Origin: Chitinophaga eiseniae
Lineage (GTDB): Bacteria; Bacteroidota; Bacteroidia; Chitinophagales; Chitinophagaceae
Assembly (NCBI RefSeq): GCF_012641265.1
Contig: NZ_JABAHZ010000007.1
Location: 124,001 to 188,000 of the forward strand
DNA length: 64,000 bases
Direction of reading: 5' to 3'
In this document: positions 1-7,826 of the stretch, in pieces
Layout: every line of letters begins with the position of its first letter
Position numbering within the stretch: the stretch's first letter is position 1
Notes under the pieces: model-generated
Seen by the model: the letters and a program-made list of their open reading frames with translations, nothing else
The model's database searches: none
Told to the model about the DNA's origin: nothing
Position numbers and translations under genes: made by a program

Positions 1-204
1 CTCTGAAATATGTACTACCTGCGCCAGCTCAGATAAGGAAAACGAAATCTGCCTGCTCAGGTTTAATAATGCCCGCTTGAGAATCCCGCTGCGGGAAAGC
101 TGTATAAAATCAAAATAACCACTACTGGCCACATAGGCGGCCCCCGGCTGTTCTACGATCAACAACGCATTTTCCTGCACCTGGTATCCTTTAATATGTT
201 TCAT
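1..204 (-). CDS. Xre/MbcA/ParS-type antitoxin, N-terminal part
   Basis: The gene runs off the left edge of the window and only the first 68 codons are visible, starting at an ATG at 204-202. The visible part matches the N-terminal half of the Xre-like antitoxins of RES/ParT-type toxin-antitoxin systems. It has a short variable start, a segment ending in SRSGILKRALLNL, and then the beginning of the helix-turn-helix (SFSLSELAQVVHISE). In these systems the antitoxin represses its own operon and binds a RES-domain toxin, usually encoded just downstream, which here would lie outside the window. It is separated from the dnaE stop codon by about 40 bp. Family assignment rests on pattern resemblance of a partial sequence, so it is moderate. 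Confidence 0.55.
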   Translation of the reverse strand, partial: MKHIKGYQVQENALLIVEQPGAAYVASSGYFDFIQLSRSGILKRALLNLSRQISFSLSELAQVVHISE

Positions 205-243
205 AATACCCGACATTTGTCACAAAAATACAACAATTTGTCG

Positions 244-3198
244 TTATTTCAATTGCTTGTCTTCAAAATAGCCAATCTTCCACATCTTATTGATTTCCAG
301 AGTAATCACATCATGCTCCTTTACCACTTTGCCCTTCAGTACATAAAAACCGCCCTTCTGAAAAGGATATTGCCGCAAACTATCGGGAAAATGAACAGTA
401 TCCACGAAGGAGCCCTCTCTATCCAGGAAGGTACCAAAACACATTGGCTCGCCTTTAGCGCTGCGTAAATTCTTGGTGGTAACCAGATAGCCCAATGTCG
501 TTACCGGTAAGCCCACATGCTGGTCAAACTCACGGGCAGGCATATACGATTGTTGATCATGCTGCAGTACCTGGAAAGGCGATTGCAGGGGAAAGCCCAG
601 TAGATCTATCTCATCAAAGGCATCTTCATGGGCGTGATATGCCAACGTGGGTAACTCACAATTTACTGTCGTAGCCCCGAATAAAGGCAGGGCATGGGTA
701 TGGCTGTTATCTCTCCTGCTCACCAACAGGCTACTTTTCCACAATAATTCTTTTTTCGTATAACCAGTGAAATGGAAGCAACCAATACGGATCAGTATTT
801 CCAGCTGTTCTTCTCCGGGCATGATGCGGTTGGTAAAATCTTCCAGGTGGGAAAAAGGACCATATTCCCGGCGGTCTGCCAGTATCCGTTCCGCGAGTTG
901 CTGCTCCAGGCCTTCCACATGAATGAATCCCACATATACCTGCCGGCCTTTGATATTCGTATAGTAGTCACTGTTATTAATGCAGGGAGGGTGCAGGTCT
1001 ACGCCGGTTTTCTGCAGTTCCCGGAAATAAAGTTCCCGGTTATAGAAGCCGCCGAAGTTATTGATCACGGCCACCATAAATTCCGCCGGAAAATATGTTT
1101 TCAGATAGAGGCTCTGATAACTCTCTACAGCAAAGCTGGCCGAATGTGCTTTGGAAAAGGAAAAATTAGCGAAGCTGGCTATCTGTCGCCATACTTCTGC
1201 TGTCACTGCAGGGGAATGACCACGTTGGGCGCAGTTGGCAAAAAAACGATGTTCGATGTTTTTAAACTCATTCGATTCCCGGTATTTCCCGCCCATGGCC
1301 CGACGCAGCGTATCTGCATCGGCCAGCTCCAGCCCCGCAAAATGATGCGCAACTTTAATCACATCTTCCTGGTACACCATGATACCAAAAGTTTCTTTCA
1401 GCAGTTCTTCAATCACCGGGTGCAAATAGGAGACTTTATCCGGGTTGCGATATCGTTCTACATAGGCCTTCATCATGCCCGATTGTGCTACGCCAGGGCG
1501 AATAATAGAGCTGGCAGCCACCAGGGCGAGATAATTATCGCATTGTAGTTTCTGTAATAGCTGGCGCATCCCCGGTGATTCGATATAAAAGCATCCAATC
1601 GTATTGACCGTTTTAAGATTGTTTTTTACACGGGGATCCTGTTGAAATGCTTTCACATCATGGATATCAATTTCTACCTGCCTGTTTTCCCGGATAATAT
1701 CAATAGCATCCCGGATATGACCAAGCCCGCGCTGGCTGAGGATATCGAACTTATGCAACCCGATACGTTCTGCCTGCCACATGTCCAGTTGGGCTGTTAC
1801 AAAGCCTTTGGGCGGTAAATAAGTAGTGCAGTAGTGATGTATGGGCGCTTCACTGATCAATATACCGCCGGCATGAATACTCAGGTGATTGGGGAATGCC
1901 GGCGTAGTATTCATCAGTTCACAATAGCGGGCAATTTGCCGGTGAATATGATCATTTTCCAACTGAAGCTGAAAGCCATTCTCCAGTATTTTGTCAATTT
2001 CTTTTTTCGGCAGTCCATACACTTTTCCCAGTTCCCGGATAATGGCGTTCGTCTGGAAGGTAGTCACCGTACCTAATAGCGCGGTATGTTCCGGTCCATA
2101 GGTATCAAAAATATAACGGATTACCTGGTCACGGTCGCGCCAGGAAAAATCGATATCAAAGTCGGGCGGCGACTTGCGGTAAGGATTCAGGAATCGTTCA
2201 AAGTAAAGATCGAGCTCAATAGGATCTACATCGGTAATTTGAATGCAGTAGGCAATAATGGAGTTAGCGCCGCTTCCACGGCCAACATAGAAAAACCCTT
2301 GTTCCCGGGCATACCGGATCATATCCCAGGTAATGAGGAAATAGGCTTCAAAATTTTGCTGGGCAATGATGTCCAGTTCTTTTTCAATGCGTGCTAATGC
2401 CACTGTATGATCTTTGCCATACCGCTGGTACATGCCGGCTATGGCCAACTCCCGCAGCTTTTTCCTGTCGCCCGCTACGCTGCCGGTAAAATGTTTTTTA
2501 TTGCTGGGTGTGTTCATGGTCATCTCCACCTGGCAGGCATCCATTATTTCCAGGGTATTTTGTACAATGTCCGGGTAGTCGGAGAAGTGATCGACCAGTT
2601 GCGCCGGATGTGTTAATTGTTCGGCCGGATGCCCCGTCATAGCAGGTGTGACTTGGGTGATCAGCATGTTCTGATCTATCGCGCGAAGCAGGCGATGTAA
2701 TTCATAGTGTTCGTTGTCCTGGAAGGTAACGGGTTGTAAAACCACCAGCTTCTTTTTCCAGGCAAGCGTATCAGTTCTGAAAAGTTTATTGCGTTCCCAG
2801 GGGCGGATACCTATCAGTTCGTGGGCATCCAGACTGTCGGGTGGCCGGCTGCCCCAGGGATAAACGACAAAGGTGTGTGGTAGCTGGGGGGCGTTATCAG
2901 GAAAAGGAATTTCCCGCTGCAGGTCGTCGGACAACAGGTGGTTGATATGATACCAGCCCTCCTGGTTACGGGCCAGTAACAGGTATTTAAAATCGTTCCC
3001 ATTCCTGCATTCCAATCCCAGTATAGGTTTGATCAGGTATTGCCGGCAAAGGTCTACAAACTCCCATGCATCGGCAGTCATGTTGATATTGGTCAGTGCC
3101 AGGCTGATAATGCCCAGTTCATGCGCTTTTTTAACCAGCATTGCGGCCGACATGGTGCCATAGCGGAGACTAAAGAATGTTTTACAGTTGAGATACAT
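244..3198 (-). CDS. DNA polymerase III alpha subunit, DnaE2-like (error-prone type)
   Basis: C-family replicative-type polymerase of 984 aa, shorter than a housekeeping DnaE (about 1160 aa). The catalytic aspartates are seen in PPDFDIDF (D346, D348, D350), preceded by the GRGSGAN motif at about 307-313. A C-terminal OB-fold-like stretch (about 900-960) is present. The N-terminal PHP domain is degenerate: the usual HxH opening motif reads NCK (residues 4-6), so PHP metal binding and proofreading are unlikely. It starts 15 bp after the dinB stop, so the two form one operon. Together with a LexA-like regulator nearby, this is the layout of a translesion mutagenesis cassette. The polymerase would extend across lesions alongside DinB. 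The assignment as the accessory rather than the main DnaE is inferred from length and context. Confidence 0.88.
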   Translation of the reverse strand: MYLNCKTFFSLRYGTMSAAMLVKKAHELGIISLALTNINMTADAWEFVDLCRQYLIKPILGLECRNGNDFKYLLLARNQEGWYHINHLLSDDLQREIPFPDNAPQLPHTFVVYPWGSRPPDSLDAHELIGIRPWERNKLFRTDTLAWKKKLVVLQPVTFQDNEHYELHRLLRAIDQNMLITQVTPAMTGHPAEQLTHPAQLVDHFSDYPDIVQNTLEIMDACQVEMTMNTPSNKKHFTGSVAGDRKKLRELAIAGMYQRYGKDHTVALARIEKELDIIAQQNFEAYFLITWDMIRYAREQGFFYVGRGSGANSIIAYCIQITDVDPIELDLYFERFLNPYRKSPPDFDIDFSWRDRDQVIRYIFDTYGPEHTALLGTVTTFQTNAIIRELGKVYGLPKKEIDKILENGFQLQLENDHIHRQIARYCELMNTTPAFPNHLSIHAGGILISEAPIHHYCTTYLPPKGFVTAQLDMWQAERIGLHKFDILSQRGLGHIRDAIDIIRENRQVEIDIHDVKAFQQDPRVKNNLKTVNTIGCFYIESPGMRQLLQKLQCDNYLALVAASSIIRPGVAQSGMMKAYVERYRNPDKVSYLHPVIEELLKETFGIMVYQEDVIKVAHHFAGLELADADTLRRAMGGKYRESNEFKNIEHRFFANCAQRGHSPAVTAEVWRQIASFANFSFSKAHSASFAVESYQSLYLKTYFPAEFMVAVINNFGGFYNRELYFRELQKTGVDLHPPCINNSDYYTNIKGRQVYVGFIHVEGLEQQLAERILADRREYGPFSHLEDFTNRIMPGEEQLEILIRIGCFHFTGYTKKELLWKSSLLVSRRDNSHTHALPLFGATTVNCELPTLAYHAHEDAFDEIDLLGFPLQSPFQVLQHDQQSYMPAREFDQHVGLPVTTLGYLVTTKNLRSAKGEPMCFGTFLDREGSFVDTVHFPDSLRQYPFQKGGFYVLKGKVVKEHDVITLEINKMWKIGYFEDKQLK

Positions 3199-3213
3199 AC
3201 CAATAAACCGGGG

Positions 3214-4428
3214 TTAAGCTTTGAAATAGGGCATGATATCCTTTGGAGGCCTTGTTGGGTCTTTTTTCCCGGGGGCGGTTACATTGGTGCCTTTCATCAG
3301 GTATTCCCATCCAAAGCGGTTTTTGATCTGGTCTATGGCCTGGTAGAGGGCAATCATTTCCTGTTTGTCATCGAACAGGCTGATCTGGTAATTTCCATGT
3401 ACCAGGTGACTGAAACGTACGCCTATCAGGCGTACCAGCAGGCGCCGGTCGTATAGTTTTTTAAACAGGTCTTTTACTTTTTCCAGTAGTACATGATCGG
3501 CGCAGGAGTAGGGGATACTCATCTGTTTGGTGACTGTTTCAAAATCGGCATAGCGGATTTTCAGGGTAATACAACCAGTAAGTTTTTGTTGCTGCCGGAG
3601 TTCGAATGCAATTTTCTCTGTCATCCTCACCAGTTCTGCGTGCAGGAATTGCAGGTCGATGGTATCTGCAGGGAATGTACTTTCTGTAGAGATAGATTTC
3701 TGTTCATAGAAAGGCACTACCGGCGATTCATCGATCCCATTGGCTTTTTTCCATAGGGCTATCCCGTTTTTCCCCATCCATGCTTCAAGCAGGGAGATGG
3801 GCACTTCGCTCAGTGTCTTCACGGTTTCTACGCCACGGCGCCTGAGCAGGGCGCCGGTTTCACGGCCTACCATCGGGATCTTTTCCACCGCCAGCGGTGC
3901 CAGAAAACTTTTTTCTTCACCAAACAGTATTTCCAGCTGACCATTTGGTTTTGCTTCGTCTGTGGCTACTTTAGACACCAGCTTGTTGGATGCCAGTCCG
4001 AAGGAGATAGGAAGCCCTGATTCCTTCATGATGCTCCTTCGCAGCGCTGTGGTCCATTTCAGGGATCCGAAAAATTTATCCATCCCTGAAATATCCAGGT
4101 AAAATTCATCGATAGATGACTTCTCGTAAAGCGGTGCTTTTGCTGCAATCATCTCCGTGATTTCCCTCGATTTAGCGCTGTACAGTTCCATGTCCCCGCT
4201 GCGTATAATGGCATGCGGACATAGCCGCAGCGCGGTTTTCATGGGCATGGCAGAATGAATACCATAGCGCCGGGCTTCATAGCTGCAAGCTGCTACTACG
4301 GCCCGGTCACTGCTACCGCCCACCAGTAATGGCTGCCCGCTTAACCGGCTGTCCCGCTGGCATTCGACGGATACAAAGAAGCAATCCAGGTCGAAATGCG
4401 CAATGGTGCGCTGTTGTAAAGTAATCAT
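3214..4428 (-). CDS. dinB: DNA polymerase IV (Y-family translesion polymerase)
   Basis: Y-family lesion-bypass polymerase, 404 aa. The palm carboxylates are visible: D13 in HFDLDCFF, and D107-E108 in KSSIDEFYLD. The thumb and little-finger regions follow. A canonical beta-clamp binding motif, QISLF, lies at about 348-352. The protein then has a C-terminal extension of about 50 residues. The gene is the first of an operon with the DnaE-like polymerase (15 bp gap). About 160 bp upstream is the palindromic operator shared with the S24 regulator gene, which suggests damage-inducible expression. The Y-family call is secure; whether it acts as a classical Pol IV or as the ImuB-like partner of the downstream polymerase cannot be told from sequence. 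Confidence 0.93.
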   Translation of the reverse strand: MITLQQRTIAHFDLDCFFVSVECQRDSRLSGQPLLVGGSSDRAVVAACSYEARRYGIHSAMPMKTALRLCPHAIIRSGDMELYSAKSREITEMIAAKAPLYEKSSIDEFYLDISGMDKFFGSLKWTTALRRSIMKESGLPISFGLASNKLVSKVATDEAKPNGQLEILFGEEKSFLAPLAVEKIPMVGRETGALLRRRGVETVKTLSEVPISLLEAWMGKNGIALWKKANGIDESPVVPFYEQKSISTESTFPADTIDLQFLHAELVRMTEKIAFELRQQQKLTGCITLKIRYADFETVTKQMSIPYSCADHVLLEKVKDLFKKLYDRRLLVRLIGVRFSHLVHGNYQISLFDDKQEMIALYQAIDQIKNRFGWEYLMKGTNVTAPGKKDPTRPPKDIMPYFKA

Positions 4429-4568
4429 AACTAAGTTGGTTTAAGGGATAAACAAGGACGGATCGGGTACACCGTATAAAAGCGATACGGATGGCGGACC
4501 GGGCAATGGGGAAGGATAGTAAGGCAACAGGCCTGCCAGCCGGAATCACTTTCATCTGGACCTGCAAT

Positions 4569-4609
4569 TTACTAATTATTTTAGTTATTGCTAATAAAAT
4601 TAGCAATAA
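4569..4609. promoter_or_regulatory. Tandem operator of the LexA-like regulator, dinB side
   Basis: The main site at 4585-4609 is a perfect palindrome: 10-bp arms ending in TTGCTAA and TTAGCAA around a 5-bp spacer. A weaker copy, TTACTAA-N5-TTAGTTA, lies next to it at 4569-4587, with centres 19 bp apart. The same core arms with the same 5-bp spacer occur upstream of the S24 regulator (6030-6048), also with a weaker second copy. On the minus strand the palindrome contains TAATTTTA, a near match to the Bacteroidota -7 element, so a bound repressor would block transcription of dinB-dnaE. The SdpI-like gene diverges from the same region and may be co-regulated. Confidence 0.7.
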
Positions 4610-4745
4610 ATATTCAAAAATCTCGCGCTGCTATTTTTCGTAACTTTAGTATGGCATATCTGGCATTCAATATGTAATGAGTAAGAGAGTGGAAATGAAG
4701 GAGAAAGGGAGTATGTGAATGGTTTTACCTTTAAACTGATCTCCA

Positions 4746-5414
4746 ATGAAACAACCGGATTTAACCAAAGAATTACTAATTCTCGCATTGTTGCTGGTCC
4801 CCATGGCTTACCTCGCCATTATCTGGAATCATTTACCCACCGCCATTCCCGCTGCGGCAAACCCGCTGGGTTCCGCGGAAATAAGGTCAAAAAGCGATTT
4901 CCTGTTACTCATGATTTTCCTGTTTTTTACAAACGGCCTGCTGTACTTCCTTTTTCGCTATATCCCTGCTGTGGACGAAAGCCAGTCTGTGCCGAAAGGA
5001 GAAGCCGTACATAAGGACTATTACCGTATCCGGTTTTTAATCCATACCTGCCTGGCAGTTTTTACCTGTGTCATCATATTCCTGGTAAGCCAGGGAAACC
5101 CGTTCGTTATGGAGCGCTGGGCATTTATCGGGGTGGGGATATTGATCACCGGAATAGGGCTTTATCTCCGCAGGTTAAAGCCCAATAATTATATAGGCGT
5201 CCGGACACCATGGACGCTGCAGAACCCGCAGATATGGAAAGAAACACACCTGATGGCCAGTAACCTGTGGACAAGCGCGGGCATTGTAACCATCATCGCC
5301 GGATTCTTCCTGTCGCTGATTACAGGAGTGTTTATCTTTTTCTTTCTTTCCATTGTACTGGCAGCCCTGCCCTATATTTATTCCTTCCGGTTGTATAATA
5401 AGGATAAAGGATAA
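4746..5414 (+). CDS. SdpI/DUF1648-family membrane protein
   Basis: Membrane protein of 222 aa with about six predicted hydrophobic segments. The N-terminal DUF1648 signature is seen (LPTAIPAAANPLG, about 30-42). The SdpI-type motif, YIGVRTPWTLQNPQIWKETH, lies around 149-168 and is highly typical of the family. SdpI of Bacillus protects against the SdpC toxin and signals to its repressor; most Bacteroidota members are of unknown role. The start is the ATG at 4746. The gene diverges from dinB across a 317-bp region holding the palindromic operator, and TAACTTTA at 4641-4648 resembles a -7 box for this strand, so co-regulation with the damage cassette is possible. A hairpin terminator follows at 5456. 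Confidence 0.8.
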   Translation: MKQPDLTKELLILALLLVPMAYLAIIWNHLPTAIPAAANPLGSAEIRSKSDFLLLMIFLFFTNGLLYFLFRYIPAVDESQSVPKGEAVHKDYYRIRFLIHTCLAVFTCVIIFLVSQGNPFVMERWAFIGVGILITGIGLYLRRLKPNNYIGVRTPWTLQNPQIWKETHLMASNLWTSAGIVTIIAGFFLSLITGVFIFFFLSIVLAALPYIYSFRLYNKDKG

Positions 5415-5455
5415 TATAAACCTGCTGTGATTCCGTGGTCAATTCATACAAAAAG

Positions 5456-5484
5456 AAATGGCGTCCCTGACAAGGACGCCATTT
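5456..5484. terminator. Bidirectional intrinsic terminator
   Basis: Perfect 11-bp stem (AAATGGCGTCC paired with GGACGCCATTT) with a 7-nt loop and A/T runs on both sides. It lies between the convergent SdpI-like gene and the small membrane protein gene and would serve both. Confidence 0.8.
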
Positions 5485-5511
5485 AATATTTTTATAGAGA
5501 GCGATTATTGA

Positions 5512-5958
5512 CTAGAACCATCCTTTGCCCAGCGCTTCGCGGAAAGGCCATGGAATGAGCGCCAGTATAACAATCAGTGCGAGGCCGAAGAAAATCAGGC
5601 CCAGCTTATGTTTCTGCGCATCTGTAGCAGCTTTCTTTATTTTGGATTTACCAATATGCACCAGCGCAATGGCAATAACAGCCATGACTTCATGTTCTAC
5701 GGTAAAAAATCTTAATACCGGTGTTTTCATCGCCACACTCATATCTGCAAAGCCTTGTTTGGCCAGCGGGCTTACAAACATAAGAATCAGCCCTACCAGC
5801 AACTGCAGGTCACAGAAGATCATAAAAAAAAGTCCTGCTTTACTGTCTGCTGCTGTAAAGGGTGTTTTACCGGTAACACCTCTGAGAGAGCGGATCACTG
5901 CCCATATCCCAGCTAATAATATTGCCCATCTTAAGAACGAGTGTACATAGTTTAACAT
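5512..5958 (-). CDS. Small four-helix membrane protein, cytochrome-b-like, unknown function
   Basis: Predicted inner-membrane protein of 148 aa with four hydrophobic segments (about 8-25, 43-63, 88-104, 122-140). Histidines lie at 6 (YVHSFLRW), 89 (VEHEV) and 101 (LVHIGK), near the membrane segments. Proteins of this layout are common in Bacteroidota and are often labelled cytochrome B; haem binding is not demonstrated. The gene is monocistronic and convergent with the SdpI-like gene. Its start lies about 110 bp from the divergently transcribed S24 regulator. Function is not recognised beyond this. Confidence 0.6.
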   Translation of the reverse strand: MLNYVHSFLRWAILLAGIWAVIRSLRGVTGKTPFTAADSKAGLFFMIFCDLQLLVGLILMFVSPLAKQGFADMSVAMKTPVLRFFTVEHEVMAVIAIALVHIGKSKIKKAATDAQKHKLGLIFFGLALIVILALIPWPFREALGKGWF

Positions 5959-6008
5959 GTCGAGTTGGATTTATACCGGGCAAAAATAAGCGATGAATGT
6001 CGAATATA

Positions 6009-6041
6009 TTTGGTAATTCATAAAAATATTTGCTAATTTTG
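6009..6041 (+). promoter_or_regulatory. Promoter of the S24 regulator gene
   Basis: A Bacteroidota-type promoter: TTTG at 6009-6012, 21 bp spacer, then TAATTTTG at 6034-6041. The -7 box lies inside the palindromic operator at 6030-6048, so the regulator would repress itself. Confidence 0.65.
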
Positions 6042-6068
6042 TTAGCAAGGTACTAAATTATTTAGGTT
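6030..6068. promoter_or_regulatory. Tandem operator of the LexA-like regulator, autoregulatory copy
   Basis: TTGCTAA-N5-TTAGCAA at 6030-6048, identical in arms and spacing to the dinB-side site. A degenerate second copy (GTACTAA-N5-TTAGGTT) lies at 6050-6068, centre-to-centre 20 bp, abutting the start codon at 6069. The shared two-site arrangement argues for cooperative binding of two dimers. Confidence 0.7.
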
Positions 6069-6821
6069 ATGTCCGTAGTATGTCAGAATTTGAAATATCT
6101 GCGTAAGCAAAAAGGCTGGACGCAGCAAGAGTTTGCCGATAAACTCGGTATCAAGCGTTCCCTGCTGGGGGCATATGAGGAAGAACGTGCAGAGCCCCGT
6201 ACGGAAATCCTGGAACAGGTAAGCGATATGTTCCGGGTATCCATCGATGATCTGCTCCGCAGGGATTTGGGTTCCCAGAAAGATAGTTTCCTGGAAAAGC
6301 GCCGCCAGCTCAAAATGGGGACTTCCAGGCAAGCCATCCAGTTTGTCCCGGTAAAAGCGGCCGCCGGTTATCTCGCCGGTTATAATGATGATGAATTCAT
6401 CGAGGAACTGAACACTTTTACCCTGCCTATGCTGGGCGCCGGCGATTACCGGGCTTTTGAAATTGCCGGAGATTCTATGCTCCCGGTTACTTCCGGCTCT
6501 GTCATCGTTTGCCACAAGGTAGATGGCTGGGAAGAGATCAAGAACAATGAAACATATATTGTAGTTACTTCCCGTGAAGGTATTGTGTTTAAGCGGATCC
6601 AGAAGAATAACCGCGCTAAGTCAAAAATTACCCTGGTATCCGACAATCCCCAGTTTGAACCATATGGAGTAGAAATGGAAGAAGTACTAGAGCTTTGGCA
6701 GTCTGATGCCGTTATCAGTAAAGCGGGCCAGCAAAGCCGTATGAGCGTTAACCACCTGGCCGATATGGTCAGCCAGCTACAGGACCAGGTAAGCCTGTTG
6801 AAAAAGAAGCTGAAAGACTAA
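6069..6821 (+). CDS. LexA-like HTH/S24 self-cleaving transcriptional regulator
   Basis: Regulator of 250 aa. Residues about 6-62 form an Xre-type helix-turn-helix (WTQQEFADKLGIKRSLLGAYE). Residues about 90-212 form an S24/LexA peptidase domain. The catalytic pair is intact: S136 in AGDSMLPV and K175 in IVFKRIQ. An Ala-Gly cleavage-site candidate lies at A99-G100. The C-terminal tail (about 225-250) is a predicted coiled coil. By family knowledge such proteins repress DNA-damage genes and self-cleave when RecA is activated. The shared operators upstream of this gene and of dinB make it the likely repressor of the dinB-dnaE cassette and of itself. RecA-dependent cleavage is inferred, not shown. 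Confidence 0.87.
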   Translation: MSVVCQNLKYLRKQKGWTQQEFADKLGIKRSLLGAYEEERAEPRTEILEQVSDMFRVSIDDLLRRDLGSQKDSFLEKRRQLKMGTSRQAIQFVPVKAAAGYLAGYNDDEFIEELNTFTLPMLGAGDYRAFEIAGDSMLPVTSGSVIVCHKVDGWEEIKNNETYIVVTSREGIVFKRIQKNNRAKSKITLVSDNPQFEPYGVEMEEVLELWQSDAVISKAGQQSRMSVNHLADMVSQLQDQVSLLKKKLKD

Positions 6822-7143
6822 GACAAACGTATTAGCAGTTATAGGGGAGAGCCACCTCTCCCTGGGTGACTGCGTTGAATGCTCCCATGGATATGGCTGT
6901 TCTCTGGAGAGAGCAGGCCAGGGAGTTGCTGTTGCTCCGCGTATATGCCACGTGCCTGGGGCCTTAATTCCACTGTTATTTAATAGAATCCCATTGCTCC
7001 GGTATTGCACCATTTGCCGGAATGACCCCCTTTGTGGGCATTTTCCCGGTAATCTTCGTTGGCTGCAGGAAGACGCCTGCCGCTTTGTTTCGCATTTCTT
7101 TCTTAAATTCGGGTATCACAGCACACGTTAAATCAACCACAGC
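6822..7143. other. Structured intergenic region without a gene
   Basis: No convincing ORF is present. Two self-complementary segments are visible. The first is GGGAGAG/CTCTCCC at 6845-6862 with an outer CAGT/ACTG pair (6836-6872). The second is an 8-bp stem around 6897-6917 (CTGTTCTC with GAGAGCAG). Neither is followed by a T-run, so they are not classical terminators. They may end the S24 transcript or be part of a small RNA. Confidence 0.3.
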
Positions 7144-7470
7144 ATGAGGTTTCATGTTTCTTTTGCCGAGTCTTTACGACAATTGCAGAAAAGCGATGAT
7201 GATTTCGCGGTATTGTTTGAGCACGGTTCCATGAGGGGGATTATTTTCGGTCCCGATGAAATGGATGGACAGGAGCCACATGTCCAGGATGAAATCTACC
7301 TGGTGATGCGGGGGAGCGGGGAATTTGAGCTGGAAGACAAAGTAGTACAGGTAGGCGTCGGAGATTTCCTGTTTGTGCCTGCAGGGAGTACGCATCGCTT
7401 CCGGAATTGTACGGCCGATATATTGTTGTGGGTGGTCCTATACGGCCCGGAAGGCGGAGAATCAGAATAA
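7144..7470 (+). CDS. Small cupin-domain protein
   Basis: Single-domain cupin of 108 aa. Cupin motif 1 is seen as EPHVQDEIYLVMRGSGEFEL (about 40-59) and motif 2 as GDFLFVPAGSTHRF (about 73-86), which supplies the usual metal-binding His and Glu residues (H42, E46, H84). Members bind a metal ion and act as small isomerases, dioxygenases or sugar-binding proteins; the substrate cannot be read from sequence. The start ATG at 7144 gives the full fold. The gene stands alone between the S24 regulator and rpsU, with the rpsU promoter directly after it. Confidence 0.82.
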   Translation: MRFHVSFAESLRQLQKSDDDFAVLFEHGSMRGIIFGPDEMDGQEPHVQDEIYLVMRGSGEFELEDKVVQVGVGDFLFVPAGSTHRFRNCTADILLWVVLYGPEGGESE

Positions 7471-7481
7471 TTCGGCAATCT

Positions 7482-7513
7482 TTTGTTTTTTAGTAAATCT
7501 TATATTATCTTTG
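7482..7513 (+). promoter_or_regulatory. Promoter of rpsU
   Basis: TTTG at 7482-7485, 20 bp spacer, TATCTTTG at 7506-7513: a full match to the Bacteroidota sigma-ABfr consensus, about 28 bp before the rpsU start codon. Confidence 0.7.
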
Positions 7514-7540
7514 CGTTCCTAAAAATAAGAGGCAAAAATT

Positions 7541-7738
7541 ATGTTGATCATTGATTCTAAAGATTGCGAAAACATAGACAAGGCGCTTAAAAAGTATAAA
7601 AAGAAATTTGAGAAAGCTCGCATTTTACTGCAGCTGAGATCGCGCCAGTCTTTTACCAAACCATCTGTTAAACGTCGTAACGAGGTGTTAAAAGCCGTTT
7701 ACAAGCAACAGCTGTCTACCGGTAAATTCGATGCTTAA
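7541..7738 (+). CDS. rpsU: 30S ribosomal protein S21
   Basis: Small basic ribosomal protein of 65 aa, matching Bacteroidota S21 in length and in its pattern of basic helices (KALKKYKKKFEKARIL, then SVKRRNEVLKAVYKQQL). S21 sits on the small subunit near the anti-Shine-Dalgarno end of 16S rRNA; in Bacteroidota it is linked to the rarity of SD-led initiation. The gene opens the conserved rpsU-xerC-hpf-tRNA-tuf block and has its own consensus promoter. Confidence 0.95.
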   Translation: MLIIDSKDCENIDKALKKYKKKFEKARILLQLRSRQSFTKPSVKRRNEVLKAVYKQQLSTGKFDA

Positions 7739-7826
7739 TTAATTGCGTTAGCCATAGGCTGATTGCAACTCAAAATATTTGATGATTGTAAGGTTATTTA
7801 ATAACTTTACAGTCATCAATCTTTTT

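Noticed and set aside
772-1548. Long open frame on the plus strand opposite the DnaE-like polymerase (258 codons)
   Set aside because: It is fully antisense to a clear polymerase coding sequence and has no domain of its own; it is a shadow frame.
7779-7826. ATG at 7779 as the start of the tyrosine recombinase
   Set aside because: The additional 16 residues have no family match and overlap a promoter-like stretch; GTG 7827 or TTG 7830 fits better.
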